In this document: positions 35,517 through 44,852 of the stretch, piece after piece
Layout: each line of letters opens with the position of its first letter
Position numbering within the stretch: the first letter of the stretch is position 1
DNA from: Lachnospiraceae bacterium
GTDB taxonomy: Bacteria > Bacillota > Clostridia > Lachnospirales > Lachnospiraceae
Length of the DNA: 64,000 bases
Direction: 5' to 3'
Assembly: GCA_030531435.1 (NCBI GenBank)
Contig: JAUNNN010000001.1
Span: 1-64,000, forward strand
The notes under the pieces: model-generated
The model's database searches: none
What the model was told of the DNA's origin: nothing
Seen by the model: only the letters and a program-made list of their open reading frames with translations
Made by a program: the position numbers and the translations under genes

Positions 35517-36647
35517 CTACTGTAATAACTGAAGAGCCTGCTGAGGAGCCTCATTTGCCTGAGTAAGCATTGATGTACCAGCCTGAGTAAGCACCTGTAA
35601 TGTGGTGTAGTTAACCATTTCTTCTGCCATATCAAGATCTTTTATATTTGAATATGCATCTGTAAGATTTTCCTGAGTCACTTCAAGATTAGATAATGTA
35701 GCTTCAAGTCTGTTCTGATAAGCACCAATCTTTGATCTTGCTGCTGACACATAGCTTATTGCATCGCCGATTTTAGCCATTGCCTTCTGAGCTGTATCTT
35801 CTTTTCTGCAATCAATTATAAGACCATTATCTACATCACCAATTCCAAGGTGACGAAGTGTTATTGATGGAATAACAACCTGAATTTCCTGCTCTGCTGC
35901 AGATCCAACATGTGTCTTCATACCGCCAACACCCTGAAGGCTTGCCTTAACTGTTGTTGGTGAAAATGCTCCATCTCTTGAGTCTATAATTAACTCTCCA
36001 CCATTAGGAGTAGTGAACTTTGTTGTAATATTTCTAACAGTTCCATCATCAAAATAATCAAAAGTAGATTCTGATTTAAGTCCTGGAATTGGAGGTGTAA
36101 TTGTAGCATCGCCAAATGTTGGAGATGTCTTATTTCCATCAATAGTTATTTCGTAGTCATTAAGTGGGAAGCTGCTATTGTAACTTCTAACCTTAGCATT
36201 AAGATTATCAGTATATCCCTTTAAATCCATTGTTCCATCAAGGATTGGCTGAGTGTTATATTCTGTACTTCTTCCAATTCTTGTGATTTCCTTTGCGAGC
36301 TGCTCAACTTCATTCTGGATAGCCTGTCTGTCAGCTGATGTATTAGTACCATTAGATGCTTTTACTGCAAGCTCATTCATTCTCTGAAGCATCTCTTCTA
36401 TCTCACCTAAAGCACCATCTGCTGTCTGACATACACTAACAGCATTCTTTGCGTTCTGATGTGCCTTATTTAAGCTCTTTAACTGAGCATTCATTTTATT
36501 AGTGATAGCCATACCTGATGGGTTATCTATTGCAGTATTAATCTTATATCCACTTGCTAACTTTGCAGTTGAATCCTGAAAACGCTTCTCATTTTTATGA
36601 AGAATACCCTGTGCTATCATAGCCTGAATATTTGAATTAACTTTCAT
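35517..36647 (-). CDS. Flagellin
   Basis: A 376-residue flagellin. The conserved D0/D1 ends are MKVNSNIQAMIAQGIL...LASGYKINTAIDNPSGMAI and MAEEMVNYTTLQVLTQAGTSMLTQANEAPQ. The central ~145-285 residues are a variable D2/D3-type insert, so the filament surface should be strain-specific. AAAGGAG precedes the ATG. It is the middle gene of a three-gene flagellar operon with its promoter at 39476-39502. Confidence 0.96.
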   Translation of the reverse strand: MKVNSNIQAMIAQGILHKNEKRFQDSTAKLASGYKINTAIDNPSGMAITNKMNAQLKSLNKAHQNAKNAVSVCQTADGALGEIEEMLQRMNELAVKASNGTNTSADRQAIQNEVEQLAKEITRIGRSTEYNTQPILDGTMDLKGYTDNLNAKVRSYNSSFPLNDYEITIDGNKTSPTFGDATITPPIPGLKSESTFDYFDDGTVRNITTKFTTPNGGELIIDSRDGAFSPTTVKASLQGVGGMKTHVGSAAEQEIQVVIPSITLRHLGIGDVDNGLIIDCRKEDTAQKAMAKIGDAISYVSAARSKIGAYQNRLEATLSNLEVTQENLTDAYSNIKDLDMAEEMVNYTTLQVLTQAGTSMLTQANEAPQQALQLLQ

Positions 36648-36659
36648 ATTTATCTCCTT

Positions 36660-39437
36660 TTATTCCTGCATTACTTTAATGAATGCTTTTGCCAAGTTAT
36701 AAAGGTCAGAAGTTGGAACGCTGTCATTTCTATCTTCATAACCGCTGTTAATATTTATATCGGCTTTTTTTGAATAATAAATAGTGTCTAACTGCAATCC
36801 TGTCTTATTTATTTCATTTTTTAATTCATTTTCCTTAGTTTTCATTGCATCACTGCCTTTATTTTCAGCAGAAACAATGAATCCTGACACCTTATTATCA
36901 CTAACCCTGAAGTCAGCAGATACTTTACCAAAGTTCTTTGTGTCAAATGTGGCTGTTACTTTACCTGATTCATCAGAATTTTTAACAATAGTAAGATTAA
37001 TCGATGTCCACTCACCATCAATGTTAACTGGCACTTCATAGCGGTTATTTCTTACCATTGAAGCTGCCACAGAAATCTGCTTATTTACAAGCTTCATTTC
37101 TTTTATATCAACAGTGGTTTCACTTTCATTTAACAAATCAGATGATGATTCAGACATAGCTTCTGCCATCTCGCTATATGCCTCATCTGCATTTTCCTTT
37201 GAAGTGAAGCTATCATGAAGCTTTTCAAGAGAATCTTTAAGTTTCTTTGATTTCTTTTCATCATTCTTATCAGCTTTATTAATAAGCTTTTCAAAAAATG
37301 ATCCTCTCACGTTCATCAGATTATCCATTGCAAGAACGTTATTAGAAGTAACTGGTTCATCTATTGATTCAAGAACCTTCATAATACTTTCCTCACGATT
37401 CATTGCATCTCTAAAATCTTCAAACTGTTCCTTTACATACTCATTATCTGATGAAGTATTTTTAAAGCCCTGCATAATCTGGTCTGTAATTGATTTGCCA
37501 TATGTCACAAGCTTTTCAAGCGCACCAAAGTTTTCATCAATTTTTACATCCATTCCAGATGCTTTATCAGATCTTGATGCAGCAAGAAGGTTACTTAATG
37601 TCAATTTTTCATCTGATTTAAGAACATCACCTGTCAGTCTTCCATCTGATTTTTCAATCTTTCTAAAGAGTCTGTATAAACCAATAAATGCAGCCTTTTC
37701 ATCCTGATTTATTTCACCATTTTTCTCAAGATTCCAAACAAATTCGCTATATTTCTCGTTTGTTACCTCGATTGGCTCTTCAGAAAGTTCTTTTTCAAGC
37801 TCATAAATATCTTCATCAAGAGGATTTTTACCTTCTCTTATAAGCTTTAAAGTCTTTTCTGGATTCATTAAAGAAATAACATTCTCAATAGCTGTATTTG
37901 CTTTTGCAGCCTTTTCAATATTTTCTTCTGTTATTTCAATTCCAGCATATCCAAGTGATCTAACCGCCTTTTCATTTATTTCATTAGCTGTAATCTCAAG
38001 ATCATCAAGTATATCTGTGACATTTCTAAATGCCTTCTTAATAGAGTCGCCTAAATCTGCCCTTGGTGCTGTCATAATGCTCTCATAAGACATTTCTGCC
38101 TTTTTATAGTCAGCCTTTATTTTCTGACCTTCATCGTTCACAGCATTTAGAGAGAACCTTTCATCGCTAAATGCAACTCTTACTGTAGTTTCTAATGGAA
38201 GCTCTTTTATTTCAGAAACCATAGTAGAAGTTTTTCTGAAAATATCTATTCTATTATTTATTTCTTCATCACTAAGCTCTACATCAGAGTTTTCATCTTT
38301 TACAAGTGGAGAATAAATTTCCTTCTCAGCTTCTTTTAGATGTTCAACAAGCTCCTCAAGATTCTTTGTATCAATAGTGATTCCTTTTTTCAACAAATGA
38401 ATATTAGCTTCTGTTGTCATATAAAGCCTTGTTTCTTCAAGAACTCTCATATCTTTAACAGAATCCTTTGGAAGTGAGTTAATGTAGTCATTAACTTCAT
38501 TTTTTATATTTACGGCCTTTATGACTATGCTTTCTGTATCTGATAAATCAGCATATTTAGGGTCAATTCCTTCAGAAATTGCTTTTGCACTGCTTAATGC
38601 AACCTGTTTTTCATCTAATGGAAAACTAACATCATTTAGTTTTGACAAACTAATTAAATTTTCCTCAGTAACAGGTACATTCTTTGCAAGAAGCCATTTA
38701 GCTGAAGTCAGTGTTTCATCATTTACTGGAAGATCAGCATTTTCAATGATATTTTCAATCTGTGGTCTTAATTCTTCAAAATCAGCTGATACATTGCGTT
38801 CAATTTCTACACCAGAGCTAAATTCAGCCTTGTATAAATTCATAACTGAAACATTAAGCCCGTTTGTAAGCATGTATTTCTTTGCATCATCAGTTGGAAC
38901 AGATACTTCTTTTGAAAGATCTATTACCTCTTTTATAGTGCTAGTATTTTCTTCATCTACTGGAAGAAGATTTTCTCTAAGGGCATCTTTTATTACATCA
39001 GCATATTCACTTCCAGCGATTTCTTCAATCACACTGTCTGGAAGATCATCTGTATAGCCTTCAACAATTACACCACTCTCAACTAAAGTAGCCTTAATCT
39101 TATCAAGATTTGTTACTACCTCATCTATTTCCATATTTGAAGGGTCATATCCCTCTTTTAAAAACTCGGCAAAATCTTCCTCTGACATAGAATTAGACAT
39201 TACCGCATAAGCATCACTTTCAAGAGAAACGTCTTTTATTGCAGCCTTATTGCAAATGTCTTCAAAAGACTCAAGTTCTCCCATTCCATAAGCAGTGATG
39301 TCCTTATCTTTGCTGGAAATGTCTAATGTGTATCCAAAAGTCTCATCCGCTATCCTTGCTGATTTTTCATGACTTTTGATAGTATTCATATTGTCGATTG
39401 TCTGATTATTGCCCTGTATTAAAGAATCTATTCTCAT
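36660..39437 (-). CDS. Large flagellum-associated protein, DUF6240-like with FliK-like C-terminus
   Basis: A 925-residue, acidic, mainly helical cytoplasmic protein without signal peptide. It begins MRIDSLIQGNNQ and has repeated helical units (for example ...VTEENLISLSKLN..., ...ITEENIEKAAKANTAI...), each of about 60-80 residues. The C-terminal ~130 residues (VPVNIDGEWTSINLTIVKN ... FGKVSADFRV) look like the FliK hook-length-control C-terminal domain. It resembles DUF6240 proteins. It leads the flagellin-fliS operon, so it is likely exported by, or assists, the flagellar apparatus. Confidence 0.72.
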   Translation of the reverse strand: MRIDSLIQGNNQTIDNMNTIKSHEKSARIADETFGYTLDISSKDKDITAYGMGELESFEDICNKAAIKDVSLESDAYAVMSNSMSEEDFAEFLKEGYDPSNMEIDEVVTNLDKIKATLVESGVIVEGYTDDLPDSVIEEIAGSEYADVIKDALRENLLPVDEENTSTIKEVIDLSKEVSVPTDDAKKYMLTNGLNVSVMNLYKAEFSSGVEIERNVSADFEELRPQIENIIENADLPVNDETLTSAKWLLAKNVPVTEENLISLSKLNDVSFPLDEKQVALSSAKAISEGIDPKYADLSDTESIVIKAVNIKNEVNDYINSLPKDSVKDMRVLEETRLYMTTEANIHLLKKGITIDTKNLEELVEHLKEAEKEIYSPLVKDENSDVELSDEEINNRIDIFRKTSTMVSEIKELPLETTVRVAFSDERFSLNAVNDEGQKIKADYKKAEMSYESIMTAPRADLGDSIKKAFRNVTDILDDLEITANEINEKAVRSLGYAGIEITEENIEKAAKANTAIENVISLMNPEKTLKLIREGKNPLDEDIYELEKELSEEPIEVTNEKYSEFVWNLEKNGEINQDEKAAFIGLYRLFRKIEKSDGRLTGDVLKSDEKLTLSNLLAASRSDKASGMDVKIDENFGALEKLVTYGKSITDQIMQGFKNTSSDNEYVKEQFEDFRDAMNREESIMKVLESIDEPVTSNNVLAMDNLMNVRGSFFEKLINKADKNDEKKSKKLKDSLEKLHDSFTSKENADEAYSEMAEAMSESSSDLLNESETTVDIKEMKLVNKQISVAASMVRNNRYEVPVNIDGEWTSINLTIVKNSDESGKVTATFDTKNFGKVSADFRVSDNKVSGFIVSAENKGSDAMKTKENELKNEINKTGLQLDTIYYSKKADININSGYEDRNDSVPTSDLYNLAKAFIKVMQE

Positions 39438-39475
39438 TATTTATTCCTCAATATAGGTTAATTTTGACATAATAT

Positions 39476-39502
39476 ATTTCGACAATTTTTGCAATTTCTT
39501 TA
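39476..39502 (-). promoter_or_regulatory. Sigma-28 (SigD/FliA) flagellar promoter
   Basis: On the minus strand TAAA (39499-39502), a 15-nt spacer and GTCGAAAT (39476-39483) match the sigma-28 consensus TAAA-N15-GCCGATAA closely. The start point would be about 35 nt ahead of the 925-residue gene. It ties that gene, flagellin and fliS to late flagellar expression. Confidence 0.85.
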
Positions 39503-39511
39503 TAGAATTTT

Positions 39512-39548
39512 AAAAAAAAGAAAGCCTCTGCAGTAAGCAAAGGCTTTC
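39512..39548 (-). terminator. Terminator after glgB
   Basis: GAAAGCCT and AGGCTTTC form an 8-bp stem with a 13-nt loop, followed on the minus strand by eight T residues. It lies 17 nt after the glgB stop and just ahead of the sigma-28 promoter. Confidence 0.9.
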
Positions 39549-39564
39549 GTAAAATCAATTTATT

Positions 39565-41475
39565 TTAGAACTGGAACACAGCTGCTCCATATGCAGGAAG
39601 CGGATATGCGATTGAATATGGCTGTCCATCCCATTCCATCTCATCTGCAACGTAGAATGTGTCCTTTTTCTCTTCAGAATTTCCACCAAATCTCTTTTCA
39701 TCACTATCAAGAATCAGCTTATATTTCTTATCTGCAGGAACACCCACTCTGTAATCAGGTCTCTCAATAGGTGTAAAGTTCATTACAAATAATAAATTAT
39801 TCTTTCCACTCTCACCCATTCTTACGAAGCTGTATATACTCTTATATGTATCATCGGCATTAATCCACTTGAATCCCTTTGGATCTGTATCAAGCTCATA
39901 CATACATGGATACTTCTTGTAAATCTTAAGAAGCTCCCTCATATAATTCTGCATTCCGCTATGAAGGTCGTCTTCAAGTAAGCCCCAATCAAGCTCTTTT
40001 GCTTCGTTCCACTCTGAATCCTGACCAAACTCCTGTCCCATAAATAAGAGTTTCTTTCCAGCGTGTCCCATCATATATGTGTATCCAACACGAAGATTTG
40101 CAAATTTGTCTACATAGTATCCAGGCATCTTATTAAGCATTGAACACTTAAGATGAACAACTTCATCATGAGAAAGTACAAGAATGTAATTCTCTGAATA
40201 GTTGTAGCTCATTGCAAATGTCATCTTGTAATGATTATCTCTTCTGAATAATGGATCTAATTTCATATAATCGCAGAAATCATGCATCCATCCCATGTTC
40301 CATTTGAACATAAATCCAAGACCGTCATCCTCAGGCTTTCCTGTAACCTTTGGCCATGCAGTTGATTCTTCTGCAATCATCATTACACCTGGATGGCATC
40401 CATTAATAACTGAATTTAAATGCTTAAAGAACTCAATAGCTTCAAGGTTTTCATTTCCACCATATTTATTTGCAATCCACTGTCCATCATCTTTACCATA
40501 GTCAAGATAAAGCATTGAAGCAACAGCATCTACTCTGAGTCCGTCAACATGGAACTCTCTTATCCAATAAAGCGCGTTGGCAATAAGGAAGTTTTTAACC
40601 TCATATTTGCCATAATCAAAAATCTTTGTACCCCAGTCAGGATGTTCACCCTTTCTTGGGTCAGCATATTCAAATAGACATCCACCATCAAAATTGGCAA
40701 GACCGTGGGCATCCTTAGGGAAATGAGCTGGTACCCAGTCAAGGATTACACCTATATTATTTTTATGAAGCTTATTTACAAGGTATGCAAAATCTTCTGG
40801 TGAACCATATCTTGATGTTGGTGCATAATATCCAGTTACCTGATATCCCCATGAACCATCAAATGGGTGCTCAGCAATACCAATAAGCTCCACATGAGTA
40901 TAATTCATATCCTTAAGATATTCTGTAATTCTATCAGCAAACTGTCTGTAATTATAAAAGCCTTCATCCTCACGTCCAGGATGTCTCATCCATGAACCAA
41001 TATGGCATTCATAAATAGCAACAGGCTCTGAAGTCATAATTGACTCTTCACGCTTCTTAATCCAATTTGCATCAGACCATTTAATTTTTGTTATATCAGT
41101 AGTTACTGAAGCTGTACCTGGACGAAGCTCTGCCTTATTTGCAAAAGGATCTGCCTTATAAAGCTTATCTCCAGCTGGCGTTGTAATAACAAACTTATAC
41201 ATTTCGTCACAGCCAAGGCCCTCGACAAAAGTATCATATATTCCAATGTTCTTAGATCTTTTCATTGGATTGGCATTTTCATCCCATCCATTGAAATTAC
41301 CTACAAGACTAACAGATACAGCATTTGGTGCCCATACAGCAAAGTAAAAACCTTTCTTTCCATTTTTTTCAGTAGCATGTGCTCCAAGCTTCTTGTAGAT
41401 ATCGTAATGCGTACCGCTTCCGAATAAATACTCGTCACCTTCTGTTACAAAAGGTGAAAATTTAGCTGCTGCCAT
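39565..41475 (-). CDS. glgB: 1,4-alpha-glucan branching enzyme
   Basis: A 636-residue GH13 enzyme that introduces alpha-1,6 branches in glycogen. It has an N-terminal CBM48 domain (~20-110: GVWAPNA-like FAVWAPNAVSVSLVGNFNGW), the GH13 regions VILDWVPAHFP, GLRVDAVASMLY with the nucleophile Asp, MMIAEESTAWP with the acid Glu, and VLSHDEVVH, and a C-terminal beta domain. AGGAGG precedes the ATG. No other glg genes are near. Confidence 0.95.
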   Translation of the reverse strand: MAAAKFSPFVTEGDEYLFGSGTHYDIYKKLGAHATEKNGKKGFYFAVWAPNAVSVSLVGNFNGWDENANPMKRSKNIGIYDTFVEGLGCDEMYKFVITTPAGDKLYKADPFANKAELRPGTASVTTDITKIKWSDANWIKKREESIMTSEPVAIYECHIGSWMRHPGREDEGFYNYRQFADRITEYLKDMNYTHVELIGIAEHPFDGSWGYQVTGYYAPTSRYGSPEDFAYLVNKLHKNNIGVILDWVPAHFPKDAHGLANFDGGCLFEYADPRKGEHPDWGTKIFDYGKYEVKNFLIANALYWIREFHVDGLRVDAVASMLYLDYGKDDGQWIANKYGGNENLEAIEFFKHLNSVINGCHPGVMMIAEESTAWPKVTGKPEDDGLGFMFKWNMGWMHDFCDYMKLDPLFRRDNHYKMTFAMSYNYSENYILVLSHDEVVHLKCSMLNKMPGYYVDKFANLRVGYTYMMGHAGKKLLFMGQEFGQDSEWNEAKELDWGLLEDDLHSGMQNYMRELLKIYKKYPCMYELDTDPKGFKWINADDTYKSIYSFVRMGESGKNNLLFVMNFTPIERPDYRVGVPADKKYKLILDSDEKRFGGNSEEKKDTFYVADEMEWDGQPYSIAYPLPAYGAAVFQF

Positions 41476-41485
41476 AACATACCTC

Positions 41486-44290
41486 CTAGAAATTAAAATC
41501 CTTCTCTTTTAATATGATATAGTCTTCATCATCATATCTCTTACCAAGCAACATATCCATGAAATGAGAAACGCTCTTTTTATCGACATGTCTTATTGCT
41601 GTTTCAATAAGCTCCTTGACCTCTTCTATTGTAACCTTGTGGTCATATGTCTGAAGTTCCCCAACCCTATTATACAACGCTAATGTGCCCATTTCATCGA
41701 TTACATACTCTTTCTCAAGAGCATATCCGCGACCGTAAGCTACCAAATCATTGTTTGAAAATTCATCTATATCAACTCTGGCATCAAAGACTGTCTTTAA
41801 TAGCTTTGTTGCCTTGAATAATGGTTTAATATTATCTTTTGTATCTTCAAGTACAACAAGAACCGACTGAGCCTCTTCATTTAATGTACTTGTAATTAAT
41901 AATACTGTTTCAGATGTAAGGCCACCTGCATTTTCAACAATAAGTGCACCATTTTCAAGCTTTGAAAGTGTTGCCTTAATGTTTTTCTTGTTTAATGCTT
42001 CACCGCTTATTTTTGCAACTTTACCTGAGAATATAGGATTTTTATCCTTAAGAACTTTTACAATATTTATTGCAATTTCTTTTCTGTCAGTATTCTCTGG
42101 CCCCATAACAATAATGTTACCATGGTTACCTTCCATGCTCATTACATCCATTGCATCAACAAGCTGAGCCTTTAAGGCTTCGATTCCATCATATCTGCAG
42201 AAAATTCTGAATTCATCATCATCAAACTCACGCTTGCTTCTGACGTCCTTCTTCATTCTGTTGTATATATTTCCATCTGAAGTATCTTCATCTTCCTCAT
42301 CTACTTCATCGACTTCATATTCTTCTATTTCAGGAAGCGCATCTGTTTCATATGCTTTTTTAGCTTCCTCTTCTATTTCATGAGTAGGAAGATCCTTTGT
42401 AGCCAGCATATCATCAATATCATCTGGCTGATCAAGCTCTGGAAGCTCCTCAACATATCCTATGTCAGTAACTGTGTCATATGGATATTTCTTTCCTCTA
42501 GGCTCTACAGGAGTCTCTTCGGCTGGCTCTTCATTAACCGCTTCTACTTCTTCATTAGTAGTCTCTACAGGTTCTTCTTCTATTTCTTCAGCAGGTTCTT
42601 CCACATTTTCCTGCTCTGTTTCTGGAATAGTTATTTCTTTTTCTTCTGCTGCTGGTAAGAATGGGCTCTTTTCTTCGACTGGCTCTGTTGCAACTGTCTC
42701 ATTAACTATTTCATCCTCATCTTCATCCTGAGTTTCCTTCTTTGATGGAAGGAATGAAGGAATAGCTCCTGTTACAGAAGATTTTGTCTGTGGCTTATTT
42801 ATTACTGAACCATTTGCTCCAATTGAATCAAGCTCATCTGGTAATCCCTGTATTGCTGAAATACCTTTAACTGTATTTGCAGCAGCAGTAGTACCTGCTA
42901 TTCTCTCAACTTCAGCAGATTCTTTTGTCATTGGAGCTGTGCCTGGAATAACTCCCTGAAGTCGTGACATTATATCACCAGTTTCTTCTATTGAACGTTT
43001 CTCAACTGATTCAAATACAACCTCTTTTTCAGGAATGTTGCTGGCAACCTCAATTGGTGCTTCGTCTGTAGGTGGTAACTGAACGCCACTTAAATCAATA
43101 ACTCCAGTATGAACCTTTGGAGATGCACTTTCTTCAACTTTCACCTCTCCAGCAGGCATTTCTACTTCCTGAGCGTATTTTTCTTCAAATAACTGAGGAG
43201 ATGTAAACTCAACCTGCGCTGCATTATACATTTCCTGATTATTTTCATAAGTAATTGGCTGTGTACCATCCACATTCATAGCCAATACTTCTTTAACCTG
43301 ATTTCCAAGGTGCTCCTGTAAATCCATTGTAGACCATCTGTTATCATCTGTTGGCTGAATGATGATATCCTGAGTCATTCCAAGATGATTCATTCCTGGA
43401 GAAACCTGAATCTGCTGGTTCATACCATACTGACTAGGGTCAATCTGAACCATATTTCCATACATATCCTGCTGATACATATTTCCATAAGAATCCATAA
43501 CTGGCTCACTCATAGGGCCTGTAGCCTGTGAATACATCTGTCCTGTTATCTGTCCTGTTATTTGACCTGTCTGCTGTATATACTCACCATACTGATCCAT
43601 CATAGGTCCAGTCATAGCTGCATTATTTCCAAACTGTCCATCTGCGTAAGGCTGATTAAATACAGGCATCTGACCTGTTGCCTCACGGCCCTCATACCTA
43701 GCCTGCTGTTCTTTAGTAAGCTTTGTATGCTTCATTTTAAGTTCCATTGCCTTACGAACAAATTTGCCTTCTCCAAACCAGAGTGCAAGTTCATCACATT
43801 CAGCAATACACTTTGTTTCCTGTCCTGTTAAATGATAGAGATATGCAAGCTCATATGCCCATTTTTCTCTATATTCTTTACGCTTTAATTCTTCAAGTAC
43901 ATCTATCTGTTCCTCAAGTGAAACATCCTGAGCTTTATAAATTTTATATAAAAGGACAAATCCATCTGCATCATCTGGAGCAAGTGCTACGAATTCCTTA
44001 TAGCATTCTATAGCCTGAACAATATCCTCAAGTTTAATTGCAAGTTCACAAAGAGCATATACAATATCTCTTCCCTTTGGATGCTGCTCATATGCAAGAA
44101 GAAGAATATCTCTACTATCCTCGTAATGCTTATTGATTTTGTATATTTCACTTACTGTACAGAGCATGGAAACACTTCTAACACGTCTCCAGTCAATTGT
44201 ATCTGCAATGTCCATTGCCTCTGCAAAACGCTTTTCTGCTATAAGTGATTTAATCTGTTCTGTACAGACCTGATATTCGTACTTATCCAC
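41486..44290 (-). CDS. TPR-like protein with a degenerate AAA domain
   Basis: A 934-residue protein with a GTG start. Residues 1-~190 are helical TPR-like repeats. Residues ~195-345 are low-complexity, rich in Gln, Met, Gly and Pro, with repeats such as TGQITGQITGQM. Residues ~380-650 are acidic and Glu/Pro/Val-rich. Residues ~660-934 resemble a CbbX-type AAA+ domain, but the P-loop region reads VMGPENTDRKEIA and lacks GxxxxGK. The function is unknown; it may be a scaffold. It has its own promoter at 44365-44393 and lies 10 nt before glgB. Confidence 0.65.
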   Translation of the reverse strand: MDKYEYQVCTEQIKSLIAEKRFAEAMDIADTIDWRRVRSVSMLCTVSEIYKINKHYEDSRDILLLAYEQHPKGRDIVYALCELAIKLEDIVQAIECYKEFVALAPDDADGFVLLYKIYKAQDVSLEEQIDVLEELKRKEYREKWAYELAYLYHLTGQETKCIAECDELALWFGEGKFVRKAMELKMKHTKLTKEQQARYEGREATGQMPVFNQPYADGQFGNNAAMTGPMMDQYGEYIQQTGQITGQITGQMYSQATGPMSEPVMDSYGNMYQQDMYGNMVQIDPSQYGMNQQIQVSPGMNHLGMTQDIIIQPTDDNRWSTMDLQEHLGNQVKEVLAMNVDGTQPITYENNQEMYNAAQVEFTSPQLFEEKYAQEVEMPAGEVKVEESASPKVHTGVIDLSGVQLPPTDEAPIEVASNIPEKEVVFESVEKRSIEETGDIMSRLQGVIPGTAPMTKESAEVERIAGTTAAANTVKGISAIQGLPDELDSIGANGSVINKPQTKSSVTGAIPSFLPSKKETQDEDEDEIVNETVATEPVEEKSPFLPAAEEKEITIPETEQENVEEPAEEIEEEPVETTNEEVEAVNEEPAEETPVEPRGKKYPYDTVTDIGYVEELPELDQPDDIDDMLATKDLPTHEIEEEAKKAYETDALPEIEEYEVDEVDEEDEDTSDGNIYNRMKKDVRSKREFDDDEFRIFCRYDGIEALKAQLVDAMDVMSMEGNHGNIIVMGPENTDRKEIAINIVKVLKDKNPIFSGKVAKISGEALNKKNIKATLSKLENGALIVENAGGLTSETVLLITSTLNEEAQSVLVVLEDTKDNIKPLFKATKLLKTVFDARVDIDEFSNNDLVAYGRGYALEKEYVIDEMGTLALYNRVGELQTYDHKVTIEEVKELIETAIRHVDKKSVSHFMDMLLGKRYDDEDYIILKEKDFNF

Positions 44291-44364
44291 GATATTACCT
44301 CGAAAAAATTTATTAATATCTATATGAAAACATAATTATCCTAATGATAAAAATAATACATTTT

Positions 44365-44393
44365 AGTTTACCATAGAGGCTCCCTTATGTCAA
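44365..44393 (-). promoter_or_regulatory. Promoter for the TPR/AAA-glgB operon
   Basis: On the minus strand TTGACA (44388-44393), a 17-nt spacer and TAAACT (44365-44370). It lies 75 nt ahead of the GTG start and after the tRNA-Pro terminator. Confidence 0.78.
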
Positions 44394-44452
44394 AGTTCAG
44401 ACACTATATATAGATGGTTTAAATACCCTTTTCGCAATATACATTAAATAAA

Positions 44453-44475
44453 GCCAATGGCGCTGACCACTGGCT
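44453..44475 (-). terminator. Terminator after tRNA-Pro
   Basis: GCCAATGG and CCACTGGC pair over 8 bp (one G-U pair), with a loop of 7 nt, starting a few nt after the tRNA 3' end. A TTTATTT run follows on the minus strand. Confidence 0.65.
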
Positions 44476-44481
44476 TTTTAT

Positions 44482-44555
44482 CGGAATGACGCGATTCGAA
44501 CGCGCGGCCTCTTGCTCCCGAAGCAAGCGCTCTACCAAGCTGAGCCACATTCCGC
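44482..44555 (-). tRNA. tRNA-Pro (anticodon CGG)
   Basis: A 74-nt cloverleaf. The acceptor arms CGGAATG and CATTCCG pair, the anticodon stem CTTGC/GCAAG encloses TTCGGGA with anticodon CGG, and the T-loop reads TTCGAAT. The first base C is usual for bacterial tRNA-Pro. CCA is not encoded, in line with the CCA-adding enzyme in this window. Confidence 0.95.
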
Positions 44556-44718
44556 AACGCATATATTATATAACAAATACATGATAATAGCCACATCACA
44601 TCGATGTGGCTATTACTCGCTCTGACTGTCCATTGGACTGCCCTCCATCTATATAAATTATATGTAATCAGCTTCTCTCCCGCATCCATATTCAAAACGG
44701 TAAAAGTATTTAGCTGAT
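44556..44718 (-). ncRNA. Long leader or possible small RNA ahead of tRNA-Pro
   Basis: The promoter at 44725-44753 would give a transcript with about 160 nt before the tRNA. It contains a strong 12-bp hairpin (44586-44597 with 44603-44614, loop 5 nt) without a U-tract. I cannot match it to a riboswitch or known RNA family. It may just be a processed tRNA leader. Confidence 0.35.
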
Positions 44719-44724
44719 AAAGAT

Positions 44725-44753
44725 AATATACAGTATGAATATCAAATTGTCAA
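44725..44753 (-). promoter_or_regulatory. Strong promoter upstream of tRNA-Pro
   Basis: On the minus strand TTGACA (44748-44753), a 17-nt spacer and TATATT (44725-44730). It is placed 170 nt before the tRNA, and no gene lies between. A-rich sequence precedes the -35 box. Confidence 0.8.
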
Positions 44754-44852
44754 CACAAATATTTAAAATAAATAAATATTTTTTAAATATTCCGTTAATT
44801 ACATTAAATTGTCTGACAATTACGCAATTATATACCTGATAATATCTATCTC

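Noticed and set aside
43540-43580. Possible CRISPR-like or satellite repeat
   Set aside because: The repeated CTGTCCTGTTAT units are in frame and encode the TGQ repeats of the TPR/AAA protein.
44586-44614. Hairpin ahead of tRNA-Pro as a terminator
   Set aside because: The 12-bp stem has no U-run on either strand, and the tRNA lies downstream of it.
44444-44695. 83-codon open frame on the minus strand
   Set aside because: It runs through the tRNA-Pro gene and its leader and has no ribosome site or domain, so it is not coding.
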